Source of the DNA: Bacilli bacterium
Lineage (GTDB): Bacteria; Bacillota_I; Bacilli_A; RF39; UBA660
NCBI GenBank assembly: GCA_028684735.1
Contig: JAQUFI010000005.1
Span: forward strand, 1 to 29,160
DNA: 29,160 nt
Reading direction: 5' to 3'
In this document: positions 1 through 7,526 of the stretch, piece by piece
How positions within the stretch are numbered: the stretch's first letter is position 1
Layout of the letters: every line of letters starts with the position of its first letter
The notes under the pieces: model-generated
Seen by the model: the letters and a program-made list of their open reading frames with translations, nothing else
Told to the model about the DNA's origin: nothing
Databases searched by the model: none
Made by a program: the position numbers and the translations under genes

Positions 1-282
1 GATAGCAGTAATATTAACGAATACAAAGTTAATCTTGCTGCCTCAACGACAAATGCAAGTATGTATGCTCTTTTCTTACCTAATGATGGTGAAAAAGGTG
101 AAGCTCTTACAGCAATCGAAGACTTTTTAACCAAATATTATCAGTCTTGGATGATGGGGTATGCTCCTGATCAAGAACGATTAGTTGCTGATCGCTTAGA
201 AGAACAATATGGGGACTATTTAATATACATTATTTCGAATGATAATGAATTAGTCTTCGAAACGATTAAAAAGATTGAATAG
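1..282 (+). CDS. DUF4358-like protein, C-terminal part (5' end outside window)
   Basis: The frame is open from base 1 to a TAG stop at 280-282, so this is the C-terminal ~93 residues of a gene that starts upstream; the ATG at 61 is internal. The visible part (YALFLPNDGEKGEA, then a long helix with YYQSWMMGYAPDQ, then the ending YLIYIISNDNELVFETIKK) resembles the C-terminal half of DUF4358 proteins, small secreted or lipid-anchored proteins of Firmicutes with unknown function. Those proteins are often encoded beside MBOAT and DHHW genes, and both follow here at 10 bp and then 8 bp spacing, so the three probably form one operon acting outside the membrane. The N-terminal signal or lipobox cannot be seen. 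The family call is from memory of its pattern and its neighbours. Confidence 0.6.
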   Translation, partial: DSSNINEYKVNLAASTTNASMYALFLPNDGEKGEALTAIEDFLTKYYQSWMMGYAPDQERLVADRLEEQYGDYLIYIISNDNELVFETIKKIE

Positions 283-292
283 GGGGGAATAT

Positions 293-1705
293 ATGGTATT
301 CAGTAGTATTCCTTTTCTTTTTTTCTTTTTCCCTTTGTGTTTACTTTTATATTATTTAGTTCCTTTTAAATTTAAAAATACAATTTTACTTATTTTTAGT
401 TTACTTTTTTATGCTTGGGGAGAACCAATATATATATTTTTAATGTTGTTTTCAACTTTTGTTGATTATTTAAATGGTCGCTTATTTGAAAACAAAAAAT
501 TTAAACATAAAAAGTTATATTTAATCATTGCTTTAACCATTAATTTAAGTTTATTAGGCTTTTTTAAATATAGTGATTTTTTAATTGAAGTAATCAATGG
601 TCTATTTGGAGTTTCGATTCCTTTATTACATATTGGATTACCAATTGGGATTAGCTTTTATACTTTTCAAACAATGAGTTACAGTATTGATGTCTATCGT
701 GGGAAAGTAAAACCGGAAAAAAATTTCTTTGCTTATCTCACATATATTTCAATGTTTCCTCAATTAATTGCTGGTCCAATTGTTAGATACGAAACCATTA
801 ATCAGGAATTGCATTATCGTGAATTAACGATGGATAACTTCACAACGGGATTATTAAGATTTATGCATGGCTTATTTAAAAAAGTGTTGATTGCTAATAA
901 TGTAGGTTATTTATGGAGTATTATTAGTACTAGTACAACAGGTGAATTATCAGTTATGACAGCTTGGTTAGGAATCTTAGCATTTTCTTTTCAAATCTAT
1001 TTTGATTTTAGTGGATACAGTGATATGGCCATTGGCATGGGTAAAATGCTAGGGTTTAATTACTTAGAAAACTTTAATTATCCTTATATTGCGACTAGTA
1101 TTACAGATTTTTGGCGTAGATGGCATATCTCATTATCGACATGGTTTAGAGATTATGTCTATATTCCATTAGGTGGTAGTAGGGTAAAAAAGATGATCAA
1201 TATTAGAAATATATTTATTGTTTGGTCCTTAACTGGTATTTGGCATGGAGCAGCTTGGAACTTTATTATTTGGGGAATGTATTATGGAATTTTGTTATTA
1301 TTAGAAAAATTCATTTTAAATAAATATATTGAAAGATTCCCTAATTGGTTAAAACATACATATACATTATTTTTAGTTACTATTGGTTGGGTTATCTTTG
1401 CTTTTGATGATATGTCGATGTTGAATAGCTATCTGGGATTTATGTTTGGAATTGGTATGAACCCTTTAATTGATAGTATGTTCCTTTACTATTTTAGTAA
1501 TTATTTCTTTATTTTATTGATAGCAGGTATTCTATCAACCCCAATTTATCAAATCATTAAAGATAGGTTATTAAAAATTGATAACAAACGAACAGAACTA
1601 TTGATTTTTATCATAAGAACGGTTGTTTATTTAGGACTACTTATTATTACAACCTCGTATTTAGTAGCTGATACATATAATCCCTTTTTATATTTTAGAT
1701 TTTAG
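293..1705 (+). CDS. MBOAT family O-acyltransferase (AlgI/DltB type)
   Basis: This is a polytopic membrane acyltransferase of 470 residues, with about ten hydrophobic segments spread over the whole length. Family landmarks are present: FPQLIAGPIVRY, the block DFWRRWHISLSTWFRDY around H278, YIPLGG, and TGIWHGAAWNFIIWG with the catalytic-type histidine H318. MBOAT proteins of this branch move an acyl group, usually acetyl, across the membrane onto a surface polymer. The likely partner is the DHHW protein encoded directly downstream. I chose ATG 293 because AGGGGGG lies at 281-287; a longer reading from TTG 275 would overlap the previous stop and lacks a ribosome site. The acceptor polymer cannot be read from the sequence: no dltA, dltC or alginate genes are visible, so DltB itself is unlikely. 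Confidence 0.92.
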   Translation: MVFSSIPFLFFFFPLCLLLYYLVPFKFKNTILLIFSLLFYAWGEPIYIFLMLFSTFVDYLNGRLFENKKFKHKKLYLIIALTINLSLLGFFKYSDFLIEVINGLFGVSIPLLHIGLPIGISFYTFQTMSYSIDVYRGKVKPEKNFFAYLTYISMFPQLIAGPIVRYETINQELHYRELTMDNFTTGLLRFMHGLFKKVLIANNVGYLWSIISTSTTGELSVMTAWLGILAFSFQIYFDFSGYSDMAIGMGKMLGFNYLENFNYPYIATSITDFWRRWHISLSTWFRDYVYIPLGGSRVKKMINIRNIFIVWSLTGIWHGAAWNFIIWGMYYGILLLLEKFILNKYIERFPNWLKHTYTLFLVTIGWVIFAFDDMSMLNSYLGFMFGIGMNPLIDSMFLYYFSNYFFILLIAGILSTPIYQIIKDRLLKIDNKRTELLIFIIRTVVYLGLLIITTSYLVADTYNPFLYFRF

Positions 1706-1713
1706 GTGAGATG

Positions 1714-2835
1714 ATGAAGAAAAGATATAATAAAATAATTGCTGTTGCATTAAGTTTATTTGTTGTTTTAAGTACTTGTTTATTTCTTTTTAGTGAGAAA
1801 CAAATTTTTTCTGAAAATGAGAATAGGTATTTTCAACCATTTCCTAAATTAACTTTTAATAGTTTAAAAAAGGGTGAATATACAGCTAAACTTCAAAACT
1901 ATGTAGCTGATCATTTTTATAATCGTAACCAATTTATGAATATTAAAACTAATTATGAGAAATTAATTGGAAAGAAAGATATTGGTGGGGTTTATTTAGC
2001 ACAAGATAACTATTTGATTGAGAAATATGAGCGCCCATTAAATAGTGATGCGATTATTAAGTCTTTGAATAATTTTTATCATTCTTTAAACTATATTAAT
2101 ATGAATTTGATGCTGGTGCCAACTAGTATTACTATTAATCAAGATAAATTACCTAAGTTAGTCAAACCTTTTAATCAATTAGACCATATGAATTATATCT
2201 ATCGTCATATCAAGTTTAATACGATTGATGTCTCTCAAACATTAATCGATAATAATCAAAACTATCAAATGTTTTATTATTTAGATCATCATTGGACAAC
2301 TTATGCTGCTTATTTCTCATATTTAGAATTGATGAAACAAAACTTAATGGAACCAATTCCTCTAACTGATTTTGAAATAAAAGAAGTATCTAGTGATTTT
2401 AAGGGGACTTTATATTCAAAGAGTAATGACTATAATCGTAACCCAGATAAAATACATTTGTTTTTATACGATAAATATAACTATCAAGTAAATTATGTAT
2501 CTAGTAAGATAATAAAAGATTCTTTTTATGAGATGGAACACTTAAAAAAGAAAGATAAATATGCTGCTTTTTTAGATAATAATCATCCGTTGATTGTTAT
2601 TACCAATCAAAATATCAAAACTAACTTAGAAATAGTGATTATTAAAGATAGTTATGCTAATAACTTTATCCCTTTTGTAGCTAATCATTTTAAAAAAGTT
2701 CATGTGATTGATCCAAGATTTTATAAACTAAGTATTACTGATTATATTAAAGAAAATAAAAATATTAAAGATGTCTTATTCTTATATAATCTTAATACAA
2801 TTGATAGCGATAATGGGATTGTCACAATCAATTAA
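1714..2835 (+). CDS. DHHW family (SGNH-hydrolase-like) surface protein
   Basis: A 373-residue protein with one N-terminal hydrophobic segment (about residues 7-25), which probably anchors it or serves as an uncleaved signal, with the rest outside. It carries the eponymous motif LDHHWT at D191-H192-H193-W194 and a late KDSYANNF block at K311-D312-S313, as in the AlgX/AlgJ and DHHW families that work with MBOAT transporters in O-acetylating exopolysaccharide. The D-H pair and the late Ser/Asp are candidates for the catalytic residues. The start at ATG 1714 gives the 4-nt distance from GGTGA seen in other genes of this window; ATG 1711 is possible but sits 1 nt from it. It lies 8 bp after the MBOAT stop and so is co-transcribed. 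The substrate is unknown. Confidence 0.85.
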   Translation: MKKRYNKIIAVALSLFVVLSTCLFLFSEKQIFSENENRYFQPFPKLTFNSLKKGEYTAKLQNYVADHFYNRNQFMNIKTNYEKLIGKKDIGGVYLAQDNYLIEKYERPLNSDAIIKSLNNFYHSLNYINMNLMLVPTSITINQDKLPKLVKPFNQLDHMNYIYRHIKFNTIDVSQTLIDNNQNYQMFYYLDHHWTTYAAYFSYLELMKQNLMEPIPLTDFEIKEVSSDFKGTLYSKSNDYNRNPDKIHLFLYDKYNYQVNYVSSKIIKDSFYEMEHLKKKDKYAAFLDNNHPLIVITNQNIKTNLEIVIIKDSYANNFIPFVANHFKKVHVIDPRFYKLSITDYIKENKNIKDVLFLYNLNTIDSDNGIVTIN

Positions 2836-2898
2836 TACTAGTAAATAATGATTTGTTTTATATATTTATAATAAAAAGTTAATTAAATTTATACTAGT

Positions 2899-2936
2899 CA
2901 AAACAATCTTTGTATGTTATAATTGTTTTGGCTTTT
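2899..2936 (+). terminator. Intrinsic terminator of the MBOAT/DHHW operon, overlapping the next promoter
   Basis: CAAAACAAT (2899-2907) pairs with ATTGTTTTG (2922-2930) across a 14-nt loop and is followed by GCTTTTT. The -10 box of the RNase J promoter lies across the loop and right arm. Confidence 0.55.
2913..2923 (+). promoter_or_regulatory. Extended -10 promoter for the RNase J gene
   Basis: TATGTTATAAT, an extended TATGN element fused to a perfect TATAAT (2918-2923). The 17-nt upstream position (2895-2900) is a poor -35, so the extended element probably carries recognition. Transcription would start near 2930, about 28 nt before the ATG. Confidence 0.6.
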
Positions 2937-2957
2937 TAAATCAAAGAAAGGAGAAAA

Positions 2958-4604
2958 ATGAGTAAAATAAAAATTTTTAGTCTTGGTGGACTAAATGATA
3001 TCGGAAAAAATATGTATGTTATTGAAGTTGACAATGATATTTTTGTATTTGATGCGGGATTAAAGTATGCCGATGATAAAATGTTAGGAATTGATTATAT
3101 TATTCCTAATTATGACTATCTTAAAGATAATAAAGATCGAATTATAGGAATCTTTATTACCCATGGTCATGATCAACAAATGGGAGCAATTATTGATATT
3201 CTAGATGATTTACCAGATCTTAAAATCTATGGGACAGAATTTACTTTAGCTACTTTAAAAGATGAATTTGAAGAATATAAAGTTGACGATAAAAACTTAA
3301 TTAAAATTATACCTCATCAGACAATAAAGTTTGGTAAAAATAGTGTTTTTCCAATTAGTTTAACACACTCTGTACCAGATGCTGTAGGATATGTTTTAAA
3401 TACTAATGAAGGTGCTATTGTTTATACGGGTAACTTTGTTTTTGATCCAACGATGATTGGACCATATAAAACGGATATTGGTAAATTAGCTTATATTGGT
3501 AAAAAAGGTGTTTTATGCTTGATGAGTGAATCAGTATATGCTGAGAAAAAAGGGTATACTTCACCACAACATCGAACTGGTTCAATCATTAATGAAACAT
3601 TAAATCGTAATGAGGGAAGAATCTTATTTAATATTTTTCAAACCCAAATATATCGAATTCAAGAGTTATTTAATGAAATTGAAAAAACGGATCGTAATGT
3701 TGTCATTATGGGAAAAAGATTACACACTGCCATCATGCGTGCTATCGATAATAATTATATTAAATTTGATAAGAAGCGAATTGGGAATATTCATCACATC
3801 AACGAAGAAAATATTGTCGTTATTATCTCTGATGAACGAGAAAAACCATTTTCTAATATGAAAAGAATTCTTAATGGTTATGATAAATTTATTAAGTTAT
3901 TAGAAACAGATACCGTTGTTTTTGCCACTCAAATTTATGATGGGATGGAAAAAAGTGCAACGGCAATGTTTGATGATATTGCTAAAAGAGGAGCTAATTT
4001 AATTATTATTCCATCTAAAAAATATTTATCACTACATGCATCAAGTGAAGATTTGATGTTGATGCTTGATCTTATGAAACCTAAATATTACTTTCCAGTG
4101 ATTGGTGAATATCGTTATCAAGTGGCTAACGCTAAATTAGCTAAACAAATAGGCATGGATGATGAACATATATTACTTAAATTAAATGGTCAAGTTGTAA
4201 CTTTTGTTGATGGAAATTTAGTAGAAACAAATGAACAAATAAAAGTTGATGACATCTTAATTGATGGTAAAAGTGTTGGTGATATTGGAGAATTAGTCAT
4301 CAAAGATCGTGAAGCATTAAGCGATAATGGAATCGTTGTTGTGACCGTAACAATTGACAAAAAAACAAAAAGTGTTTTAGCTGGACCAGAAATACTAACT
4401 AGAGGGTTTATCTATGTAAAAGAAAATATTGATTTAATAAAAGAAGCTAAAAAGATATCTCTAGAAGTAATTAATGAAAATATAAAACCTAATTATGTTG
4501 ATTTTAATAAAATTAAAATTGGTATTCGTGATAGAGTTGGAAAATACTTATATCAAGAAACAGAATGTAAACCAATGATATTATTAGTAGTGCAAGAAGT
4601 ATAA
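2958..4604 (+). CDS. rnj: RNase J family protein with degenerate metal site (J2-like)
   Basis: At 548 residues this is the usual RNase J length: metallo-beta-lactamase domain (about 1-210 and 330-390), beta-CASP insert (about 215-330) and C-terminal domain (about 450-548). The family is clear from SLGGLNDIGKNMYVIE, ITHGH, HSVPDAVGY, SPQHRTGS and KPKYYFPVIGEYR. However, the metal-binding signature HxHxDH reads H69-G-H71-D-Q73-Q74, so both the second Asp and the last His are gone. The TGD motif is TGN (N159), SGH is SLH (L359-H360), and the His in PVHGEYR is I382. RNase J normally degrades RNA 5'-3' and cuts internally with two zinc ions; this copy should be weak or inactive. It may be a J2-like partner of an active J1 encoded elsewhere. 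AAAGGAG lies 6 nt before the ATG. Family call firm; loss of activity is inference. Confidence 0.9.
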   Translation: MSKIKIFSLGGLNDIGKNMYVIEVDNDIFVFDAGLKYADDKMLGIDYIIPNYDYLKDNKDRIIGIFITHGHDQQMGAIIDILDDLPDLKIYGTEFTLATLKDEFEEYKVDDKNLIKIIPHQTIKFGKNSVFPISLTHSVPDAVGYVLNTNEGAIVYTGNFVFDPTMIGPYKTDIGKLAYIGKKGVLCLMSESVYAEKKGYTSPQHRTGSIINETLNRNEGRILFNIFQTQIYRIQELFNEIEKTDRNVVIMGKRLHTAIMRAIDNNYIKFDKKRIGNIHHINEENIVVIISDEREKPFSNMKRILNGYDKFIKLLETDTVVFATQIYDGMEKSATAMFDDIAKRGANLIIIPSKKYLSLHASSEDLMLMLDLMKPKYYFPVIGEYRYQVANAKLAKQIGMDDEHILLKLNGQVVTFVDGNLVETNEQIKVDDILIDGKSVGDIGELVIKDREALSDNGIVVVTVTIDKKTKSVLAGPEILTRGFIYVKENIDLIKEAKKISLEVINENIKPNYVDFNKIKIGIRDRVGKYLYQETECKPMILLVVQEV

Positions 4605-4617
4605 GCACTACTTTTTA
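4586..4617 (+). terminator. Intrinsic terminator after the RNase J gene
   Basis: AGTAGTGC (4586-4593) pairs with GCACTACT (4605-4612), followed by TTTTTATT. The left arm codes for the last residues of the protein and the stop codon lies in the loop. Confidence 0.8.
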
Positions 4618-4628
4618 TTATATTAATC

Positions 4629-4657
4629 TTGAAAAAAATCATAAAAAATTATATAAT
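4629..4657 (+). promoter_or_regulatory. Promoter for the prepilin gene
   Basis: TTGAAA (4629-4634), a 17-nt spacer, then TATAAT (4652-4657): a near-consensus housekeeping promoter 23 nt upstream of the ATG. Confidence 0.75.
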
Positions 4658-4679
4658 TAATATAGATAGTAGGTGATTT

Positions 4680-5312
4680 ATGAAAAAGGGTTTTACAATG
4701 GTTGAATTATTAGGTGTTATTGTGATTTTAGCTTTACTGGCCCTAATTGCTATACCAGCAATTGAAAAACAAATCAAAAGTGGGACGGAAAAATTATATG
4801 ATATTCAAGTAAAAACCATCGAAGCTGCACTAAAAGATTGGAAATCTGATCATTTAATGATTGTTCCTAAATATCAGAATAATACGCTAACGATTACTTT
4901 ATATCAATTAAAGCAAGATGGAAAAATTGATCCTAATATTATTAACCCTAAAACTAATCAGTTATTTCCTGATGATATGTTATTGAGAATTAAAAAGGTA
5001 GATAAAACATTTGAATATGAGATTGATCTCAATAGTGGTTCAAATCTTAATGTATTTGATAATGATAATTCACCTAAGATTGAATTAATTGGGGATGAAT
5101 TAATATATCTAAATAAAGGGGAAAGTTTTGTTGATCCTGGTGTCATTGCTACTAATGCAAGTGGGGGAGTAATTAATGATATTACTGAACAAATATCAGG
5201 ACCAGATAGCGTAGTCAATCCTACTCTAAGTGGGGAATATATGATTAAGTATAGTGTAAGTGATAATGAGTTGACGGCTATGATTATTCGAACAGTTATT
5301 GTTGTTGATTAA
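4680..5312 (+). CDS. Type IV prepilin-like protein with C-terminal DUF5011/Ig-like domain
   Basis: The N-terminus is a classic class III prepilin signal: MKKG, then FTMVELLGVIVILALLAL, with cleavage expected after G4 and Glu at position +5 of the mature protein (E9). The hydrophobic helix covers about residues 5-27. A coiled or helical middle section follows. From about residue 130 a beta-rich segment (SPKIELIGDELIYLNKGES, FVDPGVIATN, SGEYMIKYSVSDN) matches the pattern of DUF5011 bacterial Ig-like domains. The protein has 210 residues and would be processed by a prepilin peptidase and then held at the membrane or in a pseudopilus. No peptidase, ATPase or other pilin gene lies nearby; it has its own promoter and terminator. 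AGGTGA precedes the ATG by 3 nt. The role is unknown: competence pseudopilus and adhesin are both possible. Confidence 0.82.
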   Translation: MKKGFTMVELLGVIVILALLALIAIPAIEKQIKSGTEKLYDIQVKTIEAALKDWKSDHLMIVPKYQNNTLTITLYQLKQDGKIDPNIINPKTNQLFPDDMLLRIKKVDKTFEYEIDLNSGSNLNVFDNDNSPKIELIGDELIYLNKGESFVDPGVIATNASGGVINDITEQISGPDSVVNPTLSGEYMIKYSVSDNELTAMIIRTVIVVD

Positions 5313-5320
5313 AAGTAATA

Positions 5321-5345
5321 AAGGTTCTTCTTAGGAAGAACTTTT
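5321..5345 (+). terminator. Intrinsic terminator after the prepilin gene
   Basis: GGTTCTTC, a TTAG loop, GAAGAAC, then TTTTT. The T-tract ends 3 nt before the -35 of the miaB promoter. Confidence 0.8.
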
Positions 5346-5347
5346 TA

Positions 5348-5376
5348 TTGCTTAGAAAAAGTAAATATGTTATGAT
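5348..5376 (+). promoter_or_regulatory. Promoter for miaB
   Basis: TTGCTT (5348-5353), a 17-nt spacer, then TATGAT (5371-5376), preceded by TATGT as an extended -10. Its position rules out translation from TTG 5376 and supports ATG 5400. Confidence 0.7.
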
Positions 5377-5399
5377 TGTTAAGGAAAAGAAGTGATACT

Positions 5400-6821
5400 A
5401 TGAATTTGCCTAATTTAAAAGAAGCTAAAAGAAGAAGTAAAAAAGAAGTTTTAGTTCATCAATATAAAAGCGATGAAAGTCTTAAAAATTTGGGTTTAAA
5501 TAAAACTTACCATATTAAAACATATGGTTGTCAAATGAATGAGCACGATACTGAAAATATTAAAGCTATTTTAGAAGAACTATCATTCACAGAAACAAAT
5601 AAAATGAATGATGCTGATTTAATCTTATTAAATACTTGTGCTATTAGAGAAAATGCTCATAACAAAGTCTTTGGGATGATTGGTCGTATTAAACATTTAA
5701 AAGAAAGTAAACCTGAAGTAATAGTGGGTATTTGTGGTTGTATGGCTCAAGAGGAACACATCGTAGATGAAATAATGAATAAATATAAATGGTTGGATAT
5801 GGTCTTTGGAACCCATAATATTTATGATTTGCCAAACCTTTTAAATAAAACTATGAAAAGTAATAAACTTGAAATAGATGTTCAAAGTATTGAAGGGGAT
5901 ATTATTGAATGCATGCCCTCTAAAAGAGATAGTAAACACAAAGCTTGGGTCAATATTATGTATGGATGTGATAAGTTTTGTACTTATTGTATTGTTCCAT
6001 ATACGAGAGGTAAACAAAGAAGTCGTAGGTCAGTTGATATTGTTAATGAGGTTAAGCACTTAGTCAATAATGGCTATAGTGAAATTACATTATTAGGACA
6101 AAACGTCAATGCCTATGGTAAAGATCTAGATATTGAATATAGTATGGCTAATTTATTAGAAGATGTCAGTAAAACAGGGATCAAAAGAATTCGATTTGTT
6201 ACTAGTCATCCTTGGGATTTTACTGATGAAATGATTAAAATGATTCAAAAATATGATAATATTATGCCTTATATTCATTTACCAATTCAAAGTGGATCCA
6301 ATCGAATTCTTAAATTAATGGGTAGAAAATATACCAAAGAACAATATTTTGAACTATTTACAAAATTGAAAGAAGCTATTCCTAATTGTTCGATTACGAC
6401 TGATATTATAGTTGGTTATCCAACTGAAACAACCGAAGAATTTAATGAAACTTTAGAAATGGTTAATAAATGTCAATTTGACTCTGCCTTTACATTCATC
6501 TTTTCACCAAGAGTTGGAACACCAGCTAGTAAAATGGAAGATAATATTACTTTAAAAGAAAAGAATCGTCGCTTACATCAATTAAATGACTTGATTAATC
6601 AATATGCTTTAAGCAATAATCAAAAATACTTGGATAAAGTAGTTCCTGTTTTAATTGAAGGTTATAGTAATAAAGATAAAACTTTAATGGGTTATACTGA
6701 TACGATGAAATTAGTAAATGTTAAAGGAGACGAAACTAATATTGGTAAGATTGTTGATGTTCAAATAACTGACGTAAAAACTTGGTCATTAGATGGAAAG
6801 ATATGTAATCAAGATTGCTAA
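5400..6821 (+). CDS. miaB: tRNA-2-methylthio-N6-dimethylallyladenosine synthase MiaB
   Basis: MiaB adds the methylthio group at C2 of N6-isopentenyl-adenosine 37 in tRNAs that read UNN codons, using S-adenosylmethionine and two [4Fe-4S] clusters. Its 473 residues show the expected order: N-terminal UPF0004 domain with cluster cysteines C44 (TYGCQMNEHDTE), C80 (NTCAIRENA) and C114 (GICGCMAQ); radical-SAM domain with C190-x3-C194-x2-C197 (GCDKFCTYCIVPYTRG); and a C-terminal TRAM domain (about 405-470). TYGCQMN and RENA point to MiaB rather than MtaB or RimO. The N-terminal extension of about 38 residues rich in Lys and Arg is typical of Bacilli MiaB. I chose ATG 5400 because the promoter -10 lies at 5371-5376. 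In Bacillus, cotE also lies a short distance downstream of miaB, as it does here. Confidence 0.96.
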   Translation: MNLPNLKEAKRRSKKEVLVHQYKSDESLKNLGLNKTYHIKTYGCQMNEHDTENIKAILEELSFTETNKMNDADLILLNTCAIRENAHNKVFGMIGRIKHLKESKPEVIVGICGCMAQEEHIVDEIMNKYKWLDMVFGTHNIYDLPNLLNKTMKSNKLEIDVQSIEGDIIECMPSKRDSKHKAWVNIMYGCDKFCTYCIVPYTRGKQRSRRSVDIVNEVKHLVNNGYSEITLLGQNVNAYGKDLDIEYSMANLLEDVSKTGIKRIRFVTSHPWDFTDEMIKMIQKYDNIMPYIHLPIQSGSNRILKLMGRKYTKEQYFELFTKLKEAIPNCSITTDIIVGYPTETTEEFNETLEMVNKCQFDSAFTFIFSPRVGTPASKMEDNITLKEKNRRLHQLNDLINQYALSNNQKYLDKVVPVLIEGYSNKDKTLMGYTDTMKLVNVKGDETNIGKIVDVQITDVKTWSLDGKICNQDC

Positions 6822-6846
6822 AATTAAAATAATTCTCATTAATAAT

Positions 6847-6874
6847 AAAAAATGGTTTTAAAAACCATTTTTTT
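6847..6874 (+). terminator. Intrinsic terminator after miaB
   Basis: AAAATGGTTT and AAACCATTTT form a stem with a 3-4 nt loop, followed by a T-run ending in TTTG. It separates miaB from cotE. Confidence 0.8.
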
Positions 6875-6921
6875 GTTAACTTTTTATTGTTCTTTCATAT
6901 ATTAAAGTGAGAGGTGATAAA

Positions 6922-7452
6922 GTGGCATCATATAAAGAAATAGTTACTAAAGCTATTATTGGAAAGGGTAAAAAGTATTTTAAGAATAATTATAATATCG
7001 CGGCTAATGATCATCCGACGAATGTCTTAGGTTGTTGGGTTATTAATCATAAATTCAAAGGATATAAATCTGGTGATAAAATAGGTGTTGATGGATCATA
7101 TGATGTAAATATTTGGTACTCATATGATAACGATAGTAAAACAACGGTTTTAAATGAAAAAATTGAGTATAACGAACTATTTAATGTTAAAGCTAAACCG
7201 GATGCGGATTTAACGGGTGATACTGATATCATTGTCAGAACTTTAAAGCAGCCAACATGTTCGAGAGTAAATGTTGAAAATGGAATAATTAATTTAGATA
7301 TTGAAAAAGAATTAGGGGTAGAAATAGTTGGTGAAACAAAAATAAAGATTTCCGTTGAAGAAGACGAAGAACCATGGGATGAGATAGAAGATGAAGTCGA
7401 TGATAAAATTGAACAAGAAATAGAGGAAAGTATTACTGAGAATATCATATAA
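6922..7452 (+). CDS. cotE: Outer spore coat protein CotE
   Basis: CotE is the morphogenetic protein that assembles the outer coat around the forespore in Bacillus. The 176-residue product keeps its pattern: YKEIVTKAIIGKGKK at the start, NVLGCWVINHKF, VDGSYDVNIWYSYDNDSKT, a QPTC block, and EIVGETKIKISV before a very acidic tail (about residues 148-176, dominated by Glu and Asp). In B. subtilis the C-terminus is also acidic. GTG 6922 is chosen as start because AGGTGA lies 4 nt upstream; GTG 6907 would have no ribosome site. The gene is monocistronic, between the miaB terminator and its own. No SigA promoter is obvious; CATATATT at 6897-6904 is somewhat like a SigE -10. It implies that the organism, or a recent ancestor, makes spores. 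Confidence 0.92.
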   Translation: MASYKEIVTKAIIGKGKKYFKNNYNIAANDHPTNVLGCWVINHKFKGYKSGDKIGVDGSYDVNIWYSYDNDSKTTVLNEKIEYNELFNVKAKPDADLTGDTDIIVRTLKQPTCSRVNVENGIINLDIEKELGVEIVGETKIKISVEEDEEPWDEIEDEVDDKIEQEIEESITENII

Positions 7453-7454
7453 TT

Positions 7455-7490
7455 AAGTGTCAACAAGTTATGGTTGACACTTTCTTTTTT
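7455..7490 (+). terminator. Intrinsic terminator after cotE
   Basis: AAGTGTCAAC (7455-7464) pairs with GTTGACACTT (7473-7482) across an 8-nt loop, followed by TCTTTTTTTT. The right arm contains the rpsP -35 box. Confidence 0.85.
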
Positions 7491-7502
7491 TTATGCTAAA
7501 AT
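7474..7502 (+). promoter_or_regulatory. Promoter for rpsP-khpA
   Basis: A consensus TTGACA (7474-7479), a 17-nt spacer, then TAAAAT (7497-7502) with the extended element TATGC. The -35 is part of the cotE terminator stem. Confidence 0.8.
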
Positions 7503-7526
7503 GTTTTAGTGAATGGAGGGAATAAG

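Noticed and set aside
275..292. Longer N-terminus for the MBOAT protein from TTG 275
   Set aside because: The extra residues are encoded by the ribosome site of the ATG at 293 and overlap the previous gene's stop.
2836..2898. Direct repeat ATACTAGT at 2836-2843 and 2891-2898 as an insertion scar
   Set aside because: Eight bases in AT-rich DNA with nothing between them that looks like an element; likely chance.
3610..3861. Out-of-frame open frames inside the RNase J, miaB, rseP and symporter genes
   Set aside because: All are shadows of strong genes, without start signals or recognisable products.
5376..5399. Longer N-terminus for MiaB from TTG 5376
   Set aside because: It begins on the last base of the -10 box of the likely promoter, so it would not be in the transcript.
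7047..7466. Long reverse-strand open frame of 139 codons across cotE
   Set aside because: It lies over the well-supported cotE gene, its Ser- and Ile-rich product results from reading Glu/Asp codons backwards, and it lacks a ribosome site.
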